NCBI GenBank assembly: GCA_011009095.1
Contig: VTPC01091051.1
Span: forward strand, 62,001 to 126,000
DNA length: 64,000 bases
Direction: 5' to 3'
Source: Ignelater luminosus
Taxonomy: Eukaryota > Arthropoda > Insecta > Coleoptera > Elateridae
Part shown: positions 1-12,259 of the stretch, in pieces
Layout: every line of letters starts with the position of its first letter
Numbering within the stretch: the first letter of the stretch is position 1
Made by a program: the position numbers and the translations under genes
The notes under the pieces: model-generated
What the model was told of the DNA's origin: nothing
Databases searched by the model: none
Seen by the model: the letters and a program-made list of their open reading frames with translations, nothing else

Positions 1-2640
1 AAATCTTGCTAGTTTAAAGATTGAAGACATTTTATTTTAATAGAAGTTTGGCTTGCATCAACACCTTACAACAGTGGTCCGCCGTAAGACAGTTTCTGAA
101 AGACTGAGACTTAAAATAGCTTCAGTTATGAAACTCTTTTGAGAGTTATTTAACAAGCAATTAAGGTTGGGGGCTAACTATTGATGAACTCGGCTCACAC
201 AATTATCAATAAAATCAAAGATATAGTGAGAAAAAAACTAACATTAAGCACGGATCCGTCGCGGAGTTTGAAGCACATACAACTAAAATATTTAGAGACG
301 AATAAAATCTAAGGGTTCAGCTTTCTACACTTTATATGCCATTAGGAAACTCCTACGAACAGACAGTCTGTGTAACGGATTCTTTTGAATTGATATCACA
401 AAGCCCGTAGACTCTGCTTCTCACGCTACTTTTTTTACGAACTACTAAATCATCCTTTGGTCCTTTGAGCCAGGTGATGCCCGAATAAAAGAAGGAATTT
501 TACAAAAAATCAAAACCAAATAAAGATAACATTAATGGTATAATAACTTAGGGTTTAAAATTCTCCATATTACGAAAAAAACAAATTTTTTTACTATAAT
601 CTTAGCATTTTAATTGATTTTCTGAAACATTTTTAAAATATTGCCAAGGTTTTCATTCAAACACAGAAAAGAATGTTTAGTAGTAAAATATTTTCATGTT
701 TTGAACGACTTTGAGCTAATGCTACATTAAAATAAATTTACAGATCTACAAGCTGCCGATTATTATTAAAGAAGAAATCAACGTTTTTATTATTCAATAA
801 ATTATTATCTACTTAAGTGAGCGCTACCAGCTCTTTTTTGTAATCATTTAATAATTATTTCGTAAATATGCTGGTATAAATTATAAACTGGCTTGTTCCA
901 AATCTTTTTTTAAACCGATGTTTTATGTGCAGGCTGTATATATCTACTATACTTTTAGTGTTTTTAATAACGATTGTTGAAAACATAACCATAAGTTATA
1001 TTCGACAACGAAAATTTCCAATCAAGAAGAATTCGGCCCCGGTTGTAATATTTCAATATTAATTCCAAATCTGAGGCGATAAATTATATTTTAGTACTTA
1101 TATTAAATCTGCCGGAGGTGAAGTAATAACGGTTAAAAATTATAATACTAATAATTATAGGTTTACTATCCGCACATGCACTCTCTAAAATAACTCTCTG
1201 TCTATTTTAGACCATATATATTTAATAACTTTTTCAATAGTTCTTTTTTCCTGTTTTTTGAACATTTTCATAAACACGGAGAAAAAATAAAGAAGAGAAA
1301 CTTAACGACGTAGCGTACAATTTAACTTTGAAAAGCATTTAAATGTATGATTAGTTCTTAACATCCTGGATGCTTTTGACAAATTTTTGTAATTGAGTTT
1401 TTTTTCTATCTCTTTTAACAAAATAACGGAAAATATGTTTAGGAGTGGTTCTATGTAATTACCATATGAACCAATAATTATTTTCCTGTTAGGCATACAA
1501 TTAACCGTAAACATTTTTTTGCATATTTTATGGCTTTTTGAGGTTAGATTCGGCAATTTAAAAAATCATTCTTTAAACAAGGATATTATGTTTGCCATAA
1601 ACTAAAATGAAAGGAACAAGGACAATAATAGATAGATCGTAATTATTACAACCGATAATTATTAATTGAACAGTCAAAAATTAACTAACTACCGATGAAT
1701 ATATATATCTATGCATTTCCTTGTAGTATAATTGCGAAGGTAATTCTCATTTGTGAATTTGCTTTAGGCAAAGGATATAAATAATTTTTCTAAAATAATG
1801 ATTATAATATAGTGGTTCTTTTTAAAATACAAATTTTAGAAGTATAAATTCTCTATAAAAAAGATCTTTATCTAAAATAACAAAAACTCGTAACAAAATA
1901 ATCAAGTTGTAAATTAATTATCTGTTTTCTTAATTGAACGCCGTTTCGTTTGCTTTAACAACAGCTTTACAGCAGTTCTACCTCATTAACCTACTTAAAG
2001 CTTTCTGTAATAATAAGTTATTCTCTTGTTTTTATCTTTTATACAGAATGATACATTAATATATAGACAAGACCATTTAATTTTTTTGTTTCCTTTTCTC
2101 TTGAAATTATTTTAAATTCTCTATACATATTCGCTAATTTACCTATAACAAGCATATATTAAGCTCGTTATACCATTCTTCTCGTCAAACTGTTCTTTAA
2201 TAGCATTAAAATTCTTTGCCGTTAGTAAAGCTAATGTTCGAGGATTCATTGTTATCATCAATAGAAATTTTCAGATTTATTTCAAAACTGTCAGTCGTGT
2301 AAAATGAAGCATTTAGGACAGGGCGAATCCTAAGAAATTAAATGAAAATTCTTGAACAAAACTTTAAATCAATCAAAGTATTGCGTACCATGACACATCT
2401 CAATTTACCACAAAACACAAGAGTCTGAAGGATAAAAGTAAGCGCATTAAGTAACGAATTCATAACTTACAGAAGGTATAACGAATTATTTTGCGCTTTT
2501 TGATATTAACTAATTGGAGTAGAAGAATGTCTTGAAAGAACAAAATTTTTTTCTCGAGTCTATAGCGTTTTCCAAGAAGTTACCAAATTTTCCAAGAATT
2601 TTGATTTAGAAAACAAACAGTTTCGTCAAGAAGATAACAA
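1..2640. other. AT-rich non-coding DNA
   Basis: Nothing recognisable. The single open frame at 1302-1556 on the minus strand is low-complexity and unsupported. One slightly GC-richer patch lies at 1022-1125. Confidence 0.5.
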
Positions 2641-5600
2641 ATTCATAAATCACTGTAAGCTATTTTTACACGCGTGCGGCGTAAACAGGTAAAAGCAACC
2701 TTCACAGATCACTGTCAAGGAAAGAACCATTTTATGTATCATCTTCCTCCGAACGCATTGATGTAGTTACCAATATTGCAAGCAACTCCCTTCTTTCAGC
2801 AGTAAGATCTAGTCTGTCTTTGTTTCACGTTGGAAGTATCATTTTACCTGTTTATGGTTTTCTACGCCCCATTTACTGTACATGAAGAAGGAATTATGTA
2901 TGTACGAAAATGTTCTGTTCTATCTTCATTTGCAATACAATCAAATCTTAAATTCCTTTGTGGTAACTTTGAGAAGGACAGCAGAGCGAAACCAAAAAGA
3001 TATTGTAAGTACTACTACCTCGGTAACACAGCACTTGTCATCAGATAATAATGTTTATGGAACACAACTAGCAATAACCAAACATTCGTCTACGTTTAGC
3101 CTTTGGCCACGGCCGGATGATTTATAACGTTGCTAAAGCGTTTAATTACTGTCATGATTGTTAGTCTCAACTAATTTTAGTCCTACTAGACTCACCCTCT
3201 TACAAGTTCATCAACTATCTCATGTTATTAACAAACTCTTTGGAAAAACCGTTTCTGATAAACCAATCAAATTTGTATCATAATCATAGTAACACAACAT
3301 CAGTAGAAAATGTGGTCCCAAGATTATCGGTGCTCCATTATCTGCAACACTCCTAAATCAAAACCTGGAACAACATCAAGAGTATTGCGTCTGCATCATT
3401 TTGGTTCGTATGAAAAAAAAACCTAAATTTCACGTATCATAAACAACTGTTTTCGGCTGTCTTCATTGACTACGTATACTTTCTACCAACTTTGACTTGA
3501 AGTGACGAACTGAAGTGCTGACCGGAATTATTAACATCGTAAGTACTGTTAAATGCAGAAGAGGTTCATGACAGTTCTATCTAAAACGTTAAACCTAGTT
3601 TTTCTGAGTTACTAACATCATCGCTAGATGTACTATTACATGATTGCCATATTCTTTGACATATTTTGAATGTTTTGAAAATGTTTAATACAAAGAACCA
3701 TTCTGCAAAATTGCAACCTCCTAAATAATCTTGCGTTTTGTTAGATTTATAAACAGCTTCTTGTTCGTTAGGTAACAACGGTTCCAAATTAGTCAAACCT
3801 TCTGCAGAATATACTATATCTTTTGCTCTTCTCTTTTGTATTATGTACTAGTACTTTTTGGCCCGACAAGAACCTTGGTTGACTGAACATTTAAAAACGA
3901 TTATTCTTTTCCGTCATTTACATACTGTCATATCTGAACGTCTTCGCACAATCGACACGGCATAAACTTTTCTTATTTAGTACCTTCCTTTTTGTTAACA
4001 GTCTGCTGAAGGAAAGCGCTTCAGTGCTCTCGGAGTATTCCGCAATATCGTTGACAAAATGTAAAAGTTTGATTTTATTTTGGATTACTGGAAGTTTAGT
4101 AAACAACAAAGATAGTTCCATGCTTGACACATGTAGAAACCAGAAATAAGCAGGACAAAATTCATCAAAGAGCCAAGCCTTGAGGGATACAGTAACAGAG
4201 ACAGAAAGAATAATAAGATAAGAGATATTTTGTTTTTCTACTTCAGTGGCAATGGTAATTAGCCAAAGAAATGGCCCGGGCTTTTCTTTAAACAAAAAAC
4301 AGGATTTATAAAAATGTCCAAAACAAGACAAAACGAGTTAACATTAAGATTCATGAAAGATTCACAACTGAAGAACTTTTGTAGCGAAGCCAACCTGCTT
4401 GATAAATGGTGGTTTAGCATCTAGTCTGATAATGGCTATAAACGGAAGAGATTTGGCATTTTTAGAGAATTAATGCTCGACTTTCTCCGAAACAACAACA
4501 TTACGCGATTAATCTAATTATGTTATCGTTCTGGAAGAACATCAACATTCCAAAGTAGTACAAGACTTCTAAAAATGTTGACCAGAAGTTAACTATGCAT
4601 TGTTCAAAGTTTGGAAGCAGTCGCAAAAATAATAAGTGCGAGAGGGTTCAGGTGTAGTGAAATGGTGCCTGATGCAGCAAAAATCATCGACCTAAAAGAC
4701 AGAAGATTATAGCACGAAAACTTATTTTAATACTGCATTTCGAGATGGATTAACGGAAAAAGTCATTTACCTTAGATAAAAGTTTTCTTGTGCTGGATTT
4801 TTTTTGCTTCTTTGCTCGCGGAAAATAATGTGTAGTAAGACAAGATGGTAATCGGTAGAGATTCATTACGACAATTGACGAAATATTAGATTTATTGGTA
4901 GTAAGATCCTCCAATTAAACAACTAGGCATTGAATCAATACAAAACGCAAGATCCATTGCGAGAAACATTCTCGTATAGCAATGAGCAGGTTATAATACA
5001 ATGACGATATTAAACAAAATCAAACCTAGTTTGCTTCCTTGTGAGACTGGGAATTGTTTTCATCGGTTTTATGTGAGAAAATGACAGGTTGAACTATTTA
5101 CATTGGGAATGTTCTACATCAAAGAGGAGAATTTATTATTGAGACCAAATGATAAGGTAATTTGAGCTGAATTGGTTTAATAGTCAGAGAATCTATTCAT
5201 GTTTATTATTATTAAATCATCGTTCTATGATATCAATGTTCGTAATCGTCCAGTTGTTGGCACTTGGAATGCCATTTCTTGAATTCAAATTTATGAAGTA
5301 GGATTAATGCGTTGGCCTAATATTTTACTGATGAGAACTACTTTTTGGAGAACTGTAGGTAGGATTGATAAGACTCTTTGACGTTAAATGAATTGGAGGT
5401 CATGCCTATTCGAGGAGATTTTTATTTGAAAAGGCTGCTAACATCGAATCAATTTCTTCAGGTGAGATTAGTGCAAATTCTGAGTTTTTACTGATAAGGC
5501 AGTTTTGTAGCACACTAGGAACTTTTTCGACTAGTTCATCGTTGCCGTCAACTTCACTGGTAGAAATTTTTGAGAAGGGTGCTAAGTAGCTGCATTATCT

Positions 5601-6060
5601 GACCGAGTCGAAATTGTAGAAAATTTCGATGCAGTTACTGTGGGTTATTTTAGAATTCTCTTACCAGCTTTCCATGTTGTTGAATTACTGGGTTGTAAAC
5701 TCTCAATATATTTCCTATAAGAGTTGATTTTATAGATTATCCAGTTCCCATTTAATGTGATGGGCAAGCTGACTAAATGAACTGTTGAATATAGTTCCTA
5801 AACTGTTGAGTCTAAGACGCGAATTCTTAGAAAAATTGTTCAAATTAATGAAGATTACAGTTGCTCAAAGGATGGTATTATAACTCCTATACTCTGATAT
5901 GCAATAGGGGTTAACCGGTTCACCCCCACTTTTTTCCTCTACTTGAATTTACATTGAAATGTTTGAATCATCCGATTGCCGCGACCCTAGCGGATTTTGT
6001 CAGAAGGGCATAGATAATGTCTTCAAGATCCTTTCTTGTACCATGCTCACATCACTGAGA
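2641..6060. other. decayed, coding-like patch of unknown origin
   Basis: This stretch is less AT-rich than its surroundings and carries several medium open frames on both strands: 2882-3127 plus, 3581-3796 minus, and 3918-4331 minus with EKPGPFLWLITIATEVEKQN. None shows a domain, start context or splice signals I recognise. Frequent frame changes suggest an old transposon, but I cannot name the family. Confidence 0.3.
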
Positions 6061-7652
6061 AAAGCAAGCCTTGAAAACTAACAAAGAATAAAAAGAACAA
6101 TCTTTACTGTTGATACTCTCTCATCTGAAAACTAGTACTAGTTATTATCTGCTTCTATATGGTAAACAAATACACGATGAATGAACACATGGGGTGATAA
6201 CTAATTCATAGATTTCTTCACTCTAGTTTCTTCAAACTGAATTCAGAAGAAAAATAAAATATTTTGGGTTTACGCAGAATCTTTTTATTTAACAAGTTTC
6301 CAAACACAATAGGTATTAAATAAAAGTAATAGTTGCATGCGTATGTTTTTCTAAGAGTTACATGTGGCAACACTATTTTTTACAAATCTCGTCCTGAATG
6401 TCAAGTATGACACGAGCTATAGCACTTCAATTTCTAAATAATTCTTCAGAAAAAGTTAACATAATGATTTCGTTATATTATTTCAGGTTCTGATTAAAAA
6501 TTCCCGACGAAATTTCTACAAGTAATTTAGAATTAATAATAAAATTTTATTATGAACATATTAACTGTTTTAAAAATTGTCCAACAAAATTCTTTCGTGT
6601 CGATTATAGCATAATTCAACGTCCTCGTATCATGTGAATTTTAAATAGGTGTCAATTTCTCTTATCACATTCCAGATCTGAATAGCAGCTAATCATACTA
6701 ATGTTGTTAGAATTGTATAAGGTTTTTAATGAAAACCGTCTCATTTATTATATAGATTTAATTATTATAATTATACGGTGTTTTAAGTTTGAGCTTGAGA
6801 ATTTCTTTTCGATAGCTTTTGCATCAAAGAAATAAAATAAGTAGAGAAAAAACTAAACTAAATTAAGACACGAAATTTTGATGGAGAAAAAACAGTTATT
6901 TAAAATTTTCCCGTCTGATAAAAATTGTAATGCGCACTTTAATAAATCTAGGACGGAAGTAACTTATTATACTTTTGAGTAATTAAAATATAAAATCTGA
7001 TAGAATTTACACTATGTGCATGCTTAAAAATAAAACATGGGAAATTACTTTTTAGGTTTTCTCCTAATTTGATAATTTTAATGCTATACTAGATTAGTAA
7101 TTATGTATGCAATAATGACGCGCTTGTAACAATTGAAACTGTTAAATAAATATTCTATGGCGAAACGAAACAATAAAATATTAAAGCTTGAAATAATACA
7201 GGGAAGGGTAATTGATATTTAAATTTTTAATTATTATTTTTCTTTGTTCGTGTCGTTCTGACTTCTAATCGCATACTTTCCTTCTGTTTCCGAGAAAGAA
7301 ATAATTTTGATATCCTAAAAACAAATTTACTGTATGCTGTAGAAGTGTAGAACAAATATTACTCTGTTACCATGACAAGCCAAAGCTCTACGATTTAGTA
7401 GTCCACAATCAAGTTCTCCACGACATCTTAATCTAGGTTTTCTAGATTCCACAAGAATTTGATACAATAATTGTATGAAAGCTTAAGTTCCTTTCTATTG
7501 CAATCTGATAAAATTATATAAAAATTAAAATAAAAAAGTGTAACAACAATTTCAAAATATTCTAAACGTGACTGTTAAAAATTCCAACTTGTTTACGTCA
7601 CATTATTCGATACCCAAATGCCTAATTATTCACATATACACATACTACATAC
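6061..7652. other. AT-rich non-coding DNA
   Basis: No open frame, repeat array or named element seen. Homopolymer-rich and TTAATTA-rich. Confidence 0.5.
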
Positions 7653-7814
7653 ATGTTTGTGTATCGGCATCCGTCTCGTTTCTGTCTTCTTAAGAGGCCC
7701 TACCTCCGCCTTTCTCACTCCAGCGAGGAAGATACCATCTCGGATTATGATAAATTGAAAATACGTTCTTTAATAATACCCAACTCTCCTCCGCCGTCTG
7801 TGGCGAACAAGTAG
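7653..7814 (+). other. GC-richer island, possible unrecognised exon
   Basis: A 53-codon open frame runs from ATG 7653 to TAG 7812 in an otherwise very AT-rich region. Its second half, with SHSSEEDTISDYDKLK and PNSPPPSVAN, has protein-like composition, with third-position C/G well above local background. A pyrimidine-rich TTTCTGTCTTCTTAAG ends at 7694, directly before the protein-like part, and looks like a splice acceptor. No strong donor follows; CAA/GTAGTG at about 7810 is weak and merges into a GTA repeat. The minus strand also has a 30-codon open stretch here. It could be an exon of a plus-strand gene nested in the castor intron, a regulatory island, or chance. Confidence 0.3.
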
Positions 7815-7850
7815 TGGTAGTACTAGTAGTAGTAGTGAGTAGTAGTACAC
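7811..7850. repeat. imperfect GTA/GTAGTG trinucleotide repeat
   Basis: GTAGTGGTAGTACTAGTAGT continuing to AGTAGTAGTACAC, a roughly 40-bp imperfect microsatellite at the right edge of the GC-richer island. Confidence 0.85.
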
Positions 7851-10749
7851 TCGTCTAAAAAGTAGCCCGAAATGTTTAAAAAAGTTCCAGTTTTTACTCA
7901 ATTTGAGTAGTTATACACACCATGGAAAGAATCCCTAATTATTAGATGAGTGTGTGTAGACATTTTTAAATTAATCTTTTCAGCAGGAGGAAACATTAAT
8001 CTTTTGGAATTTTTAAATAAGTACGTGACTTGGACAATAGAACGAAATTTGAATTTATGTTTTTGGGAAAAAAGGCTATGCTCGAAAATTACACAGTAAT
8101 TAACATCCATTTATTTATAGTCACGAATTTTATTATAGACCAAGAAAATTTATTTAACTAAATAGTGGAACAAATTGCCTGAAAAAACAAGGGAAAGACT
8201 TCAATACAAAACGTTTCAGAAACTAATTGATATTAATAGCGTGGAAATAATTAAACTATATCTGAAGAAGAAGTAGGAGGATTCCTTCATCATTTACTAC
8301 TTTAACCTTCTTTCTGCTACGTTCACTTTTCTTCTAATAAAAAATCCGAGCTAGAGCAATAACTTTTTTTACGTGACTATTGGACAAATTATTGGTTTAC
8401 TTATTTAGTAATTTCGTAATGCTAAACTTTCTTTTCGATACGTATGGATTCTACGCTTAAAATATGTCTGTATACAATGGTTATATGTTGCTGCGTTTTA
8501 AAAATGAAATATGAACACCGTACATGGGCGTTTGTGGTAATATAGGTAGTAAGACAAACAAAAGAAAACCGCAAGGAATTCCGTTCACATATTAACAAAA
8601 CAATTGTCCAGTCAAAAATGAAAATATAATCTAAACAGACGCTACTAAAATTTTAGGAACCTTTTTCGGATTTTAATAATGAAAGAATGAGTAAGGAAAC
8701 GATAAAAACAGAAAAATAATAATAATAATCACATTGTACAAATAGTTGAACAGTTCATGAACAACTTTGTGCTATTTATTGTATAAAAGAAAACAAGAGT
8801 AAAATGTAACATTCATTTTTGTTTTTCAGCATGAAGAACTTGCTAGAAATTGAAAAGCAAAGGTAGGAGAGCCATTTACCATGGTTATGCCATTAAGACC
8901 CCTTTTGGTAGTGAAAACCGAAATTCAGAAATCACGTATTCTGGCGCCCCACGTGTGTTCTCTACTTGAGTTCAACTGATATTTCCACCTTACTTTCCTA
9001 TTTCAGTTTTTTTTCTGTTTCGAAAGCTCTCTTACTAATTATGTTTGTCTGTCAATCCCAACGAGATAAATAAACGGAGGAATAGAAGAAACATGAAAAC
9101 ATTCTGCTCCTTAACTGCAGCCGAGGTTAAACCTCTTATGTAAAACAGGCGTTTTAAAGCTTATAGGTAGGCATCTGCAAACGAGCAGAGACTGATATTG
9201 AAATACAAGTTTACTTGAAGATGCTAGGTATATCAACATTCACGAAGGCAAAGTCAACGCAAAAGAAGTCTGTCGAGGGACGTTTTCTTTTTAAGCATTT
9301 AAATTACCAAAATTGTAGTAGAATCACGGTCAAGTCTCTATTTTTACCTGTCATTTTAATATTCATTGCTTGTTATAATCATCGAAATACCTTACTCAAA
9401 TTCTCTTCTTCAAAACAGTAGATTTTATTCAAGCAAAATTCGAATTTTAAGTGGATAGTGGTTTTCTTTATACTGGGTTTGAGGACGCTACTCCATTGAA
9501 GTAGTACTTTGCCATGTTTATGATTCCTTTTAGAAATATTACTTTATAAATCCCCGAATTTAATAGTTTGGGGAAAGTTAGCTACAAAAATAAAATTAAT
9601 GAACGTGAACCATTAGAATTGAAGTTTTAGTGTCTTTAGAAGTTATTCTACGTCTAAAGTGGATATTTGGGACAAGATGCCAAGTAAATGTCAATCTCAA
9701 AATGCTAAAAACTTCAATACGACGCAAGCCCAAATTAGAAAGACACGTCAAGTCTGATTCAATAGACAAACTCGAAGTCTAAGTCAATGATCATCATATC
9801 TTTCTATACTGAAACAATTCAATAAATATTTCAAAACAGTTCTGTTTATGTAAAACTCATTTTGTTTGAATAAACTAAATACTGGATTTCAAGGCATCTA
9901 GAGATCATCTAAGAGATCACGTAATCAAAGCAGGTTTGGTCATTGGGAGAATAAGAGTGTCTCATATACACTAATATTCAATAATGATTGATGCAGATTT
10001 CACCAAATGGCCTGGCGCTCTTTTGTCTTCAGAAAGTTCTGGATTGTAGCTTGTCAACCCTCCCTGAGGTTCGTGCTTTTATGAGAAACGAGGAAGTCAA
10101 TTTACAAAACAGAGATAATTTATGATTTCATTTTTAAATTTCATATCTTGATTTGTTTTTGTTTCTGGTTTTGAACGTTTTCCTAATTTCATATACGGTT
10201 ATATGGCGGCGAATCATTTAGCAATCTTGGTTGGTCGCAGATCCGTGACCAGACAAGCATAAAGGTGATTGTAACAAATGTTTGGAGTGGCTCGAATTTT
10301 TATGCAGTGAAGACTTCGAGAGTAGTATCATATCCCAACGGCTATAAACGTCAATACAATGGTACAATCTTAGGCGTAACTCAGTTAGTTACGGAATATG
10401 CTATTGTAGATCTGTTGAAAACAGAACTGGGTGGATCTAAACGTCAAAGTGATAAGTGTTTCATGCCAAAAGAGTAAATGACACGAGAGTTAGAGTATCA
10501 ATAACAAGGAGCGGAATCAAATAGTTAATGGCCTAGTAAAGTTGTCCGTCTACCTATATATGCTTCGTTAATTTCTTAACAGAATTACTTTTTTGTTTAT
10601 CTAGAACCGCTCTATACGTTCTACATTCTTTACTTTTCTTACAGGTGGAAAATTAATTTATCATTTATAAGAACGCATTGAAAATCTGATACGGGGCGCC
10701 GATTGACTTAGAACCGGCCCTGCATAGCCCTCATTCAAGAACCGTCTAC
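7851..10749. other. non-coding DNA with short microsatellite
   Basis: Contains an (AAT)5 run at about 8715-8729. Open frames at 7898-8110 (minus), 9215-9421 and 10265-10477 (plus) are unsupported. The part from about 8900 to 10500 is slightly GC-richer and may hold decayed elements, none recognised. Confidence 0.45.
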
Positions 10750-10763
10750 CTATTAGGGCAAGG

Positions 10764-10844
10764 TGTACCCGTAATCAGTTAAGTTTACCCCTGCGTCATT
10801 AATCTGTGTTGCAAGTTCCGATACTTCACTCGGTGCGTTTATAC
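10764..10844 (+). repeat. left arm of a palindromic (foldback/MITE-like) element
   Basis: This stretch holds GTACCCGTAATCAGTTAA and, further in, GTGTTGCAAGTTCCGA and ACTCGGTGCG. The same blocks occur in reverse complement and mirrored order at 11783-11866. Before the hAT insertion the two arms were separated by only about 20 bp. The outer borders are indistinct: similarity fades left of about 10750. No protein is encoded and the family is not identified. Confidence 0.8.
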
Positions 10845-10854
10845 ATTTATCTTT

Positions 10855-10862
10855 GTCTAACA
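10855..10862. repeat. hAT target-site duplication, left copy
   Basis: GTCTAACA, identical to the right copy. Confidence 0.9.
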
Positions 10863-11774
10863 CAGTGCTGTTCAGTCTGTGGGTCGCGACCCCCAGGGGG
10901 TAAAAATACAACGATTTCAGTGGGAAGGATGTGTCTGTTTATTCTTTAATATTTTTTCTAATCTTGGTTCTATGTTTGACACGCAAATAATTAAATCATT
11001 TTCCAATTGGAACCTATTTTTCTTCTTAGTTTTTATGTTAACCATTGAAGAGAAAGTTAGTCCACATAGGTAGGAAGTGGCGAAAGAAATTAATAATTTC
11101 AGAGCTTCCCTTGCCAGCTCTGGATATTCTTCTTTTTTCTTCATCCAGAAGACGTTAATCGTTTGCGAACTAAATTCCATTTTATGCATGCCGTCAGTAG
11201 CCAAATCTATACGATTTTCTTTCATCTTCGTTGGCAGATTAGCCAGTTGTACTGACATATCTAAGAAAGGATTTAGTATCCATCTATACCCGTTGTTAGC
11301 TTGAGAGTTTAGTCCTGGAAAGTAACTGAATAGCTTCTCTTCCAAATTTTGCAATGTGAGAACTTACTAACAACGATTGGTCCATTGCAATCTCTGCGAC
11401 AATCTTCTGAACGCAAGGGAAAGACTTATACATCATCTTTTCTAAAGATGTTGACCACAAACGAAGTTTTGCGAGGAATCCCTTGATTTTATCCTTTGCC
11501 GTTAGAATGTTTTCTTCTCTCCTTGACGGCTCTTATTTAAAATATTTAGGTGGTTGAAAAGATCAGCGAGAAATGCTAATTTTAATAGCCAAACAGAGCC
11601 ACAAAAATAATTCGCGTATTCAGATTTAGCATCTTGGTAGACGTGTAGATTCAAAAATTGATCGCCAGAGCGGAGTGCGCCCGCCCGCTCGCCGCAATGT
11701 TACGGTTCCTGGGGGGTCTCCAGAATTTTTTTACTTAAAAAGGGGTCGCGTATTCAAAAAGATTGAAAACACTG
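10863..11774 (-). mobile_element. defective hAT-superfamily element (912 bp) with 8-bp target duplication
   Basis: The element begins CAGTGCTGTTCAG and its other end, read on the minus strand, begins CAGTGTTTTCAATC. Both ends then reach GCGACCCC after about 20 bases. Perfect copies of GTCTAACA flank it (10855-10862 and 11775-11782), the 8-bp duplication of hAT transposons. The interior holds only the C-terminal part of a transposase on the minus strand, so this is a 5'-deleted, non-autonomous copy. It is inserted in the spacer between the arms of a separate palindromic sequence, which makes it the younger of the two. Confidence 0.9.
10917..11660 (-). pseudogene. hAT transposase C-terminal remnant (ZBED5/SCAND3-like, with hAT dimerisation region)
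   Basis: Reading from right to left on the minus strand, peptides typical of domesticated and transposon hAT proteins appear in order: WLLKLAFLADLFNHLN, then LTAKDKIKGFLAKL, then a long open frame (10917-11354). That frame contains EKLFSYFPGL, IDLATDGMHKMEF, FWMKKKEEYPEL, the dimerisation-type segment LLISFATSYLCGLTFSSMVN, and the usual tail NIEPRLEKILKNKQ. At least two frame changes interrupt it, at about 11515 and about 11357, and the BED finger and first catalytic region are absent. In related proteins the dimerisation segment usually reads YLCE; here Glu is Gly. The remnant is not functional. The ZBED5-like placement rests on remembered family motifs. Confidence 0.85.
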
Positions 11775-11782
11775 GTCTAACA
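11775..11782. repeat. hAT target-site duplication, right copy
   Basis: GTCTAACA, identical to the left copy. Removing one copy together with 10863-11774 restores the pre-insertion palindrome. Confidence 0.9.
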
Positions 11783-11866
11783 TATATCAATGCGCCGAGT
11801 AAAATAAGTCGGAACTTGCAACACAAATTAATGTCGCAGGGCTCAAGTTAACTGAGTACGGGTGTA
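11783..11866 (-). repeat. right arm of the palindromic (foldback/MITE-like) element
   Basis: Read on the minus strand it contains ACCCGTACTCAGTTAA, TTGTGTTGCAAGTTCCGA and ACTCGGCGCA, matching the left arm with scattered substitutions and small indels. Similarity may continue weakly to about 11885. Confidence 0.8.
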
Positions 11867-12063
11867 AGTGATCTTGGTAGGGAAGATGATAAGCACAAAG
11901 CTTTCAGAGCGAGCAACTGGCAACTGCTATAATTAAAATGGTGAACCAAAGTCTGAGGAATTTACCGATTTAGATGAGCCTACTTTCCTTATGATACATA
12001 TAATCACACAATCAAGAGTCATGGAAACACAGAAACCAGGACCTTTCTAAAACGGGAAAAGTA

Positions 12064-12171
12064 GTACGTAAACTGTTCAATAATAAGGCAGAATCAGCAG
12101 GAACGTGGAGCGACTATAGGGAAGCGCAGACTGCGTGCAACAAGGCCATTAGAAAGGCAAAAAAGGATATC
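12064..12171 (+). pseudogene. LINE-like (Jockey-type) retrotransposon fragment
   Basis: One frame reads VRKLFNNKAESAGTWSDY, then REAQTACNKAIRKAKKDI, followed by a TAG at 12172. This resembles the charged linker between endonuclease and reverse transcriptase in Jockey-type LINEs, which typically has RKLFN...W..Y....YNK.IRKAKR followed by a Trp-Arg-Phe-Cys stretch. The similarity is recognised from memory and no reverse-transcriptase motif was found nearby. The copy is truncated and carries stops; flanking sequence from about 12000 to 12260 may belong to it. Confidence 0.45.
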
Positions 12172-12259
12172 TAGCAGAAGGTACTGTGAGATTGTCAGTA
12201 TTCTCAAAAGAAAATTGGAAAGCTATTACGACTTGGTAATTCCGACAGGTGGCTACACA

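Noticed and set aside
3918-4331. 137-codon minus-strand frame as a gene
   Set aside because: No recognised domain, no splice or start support, and neighbouring frames suggest a decayed element.
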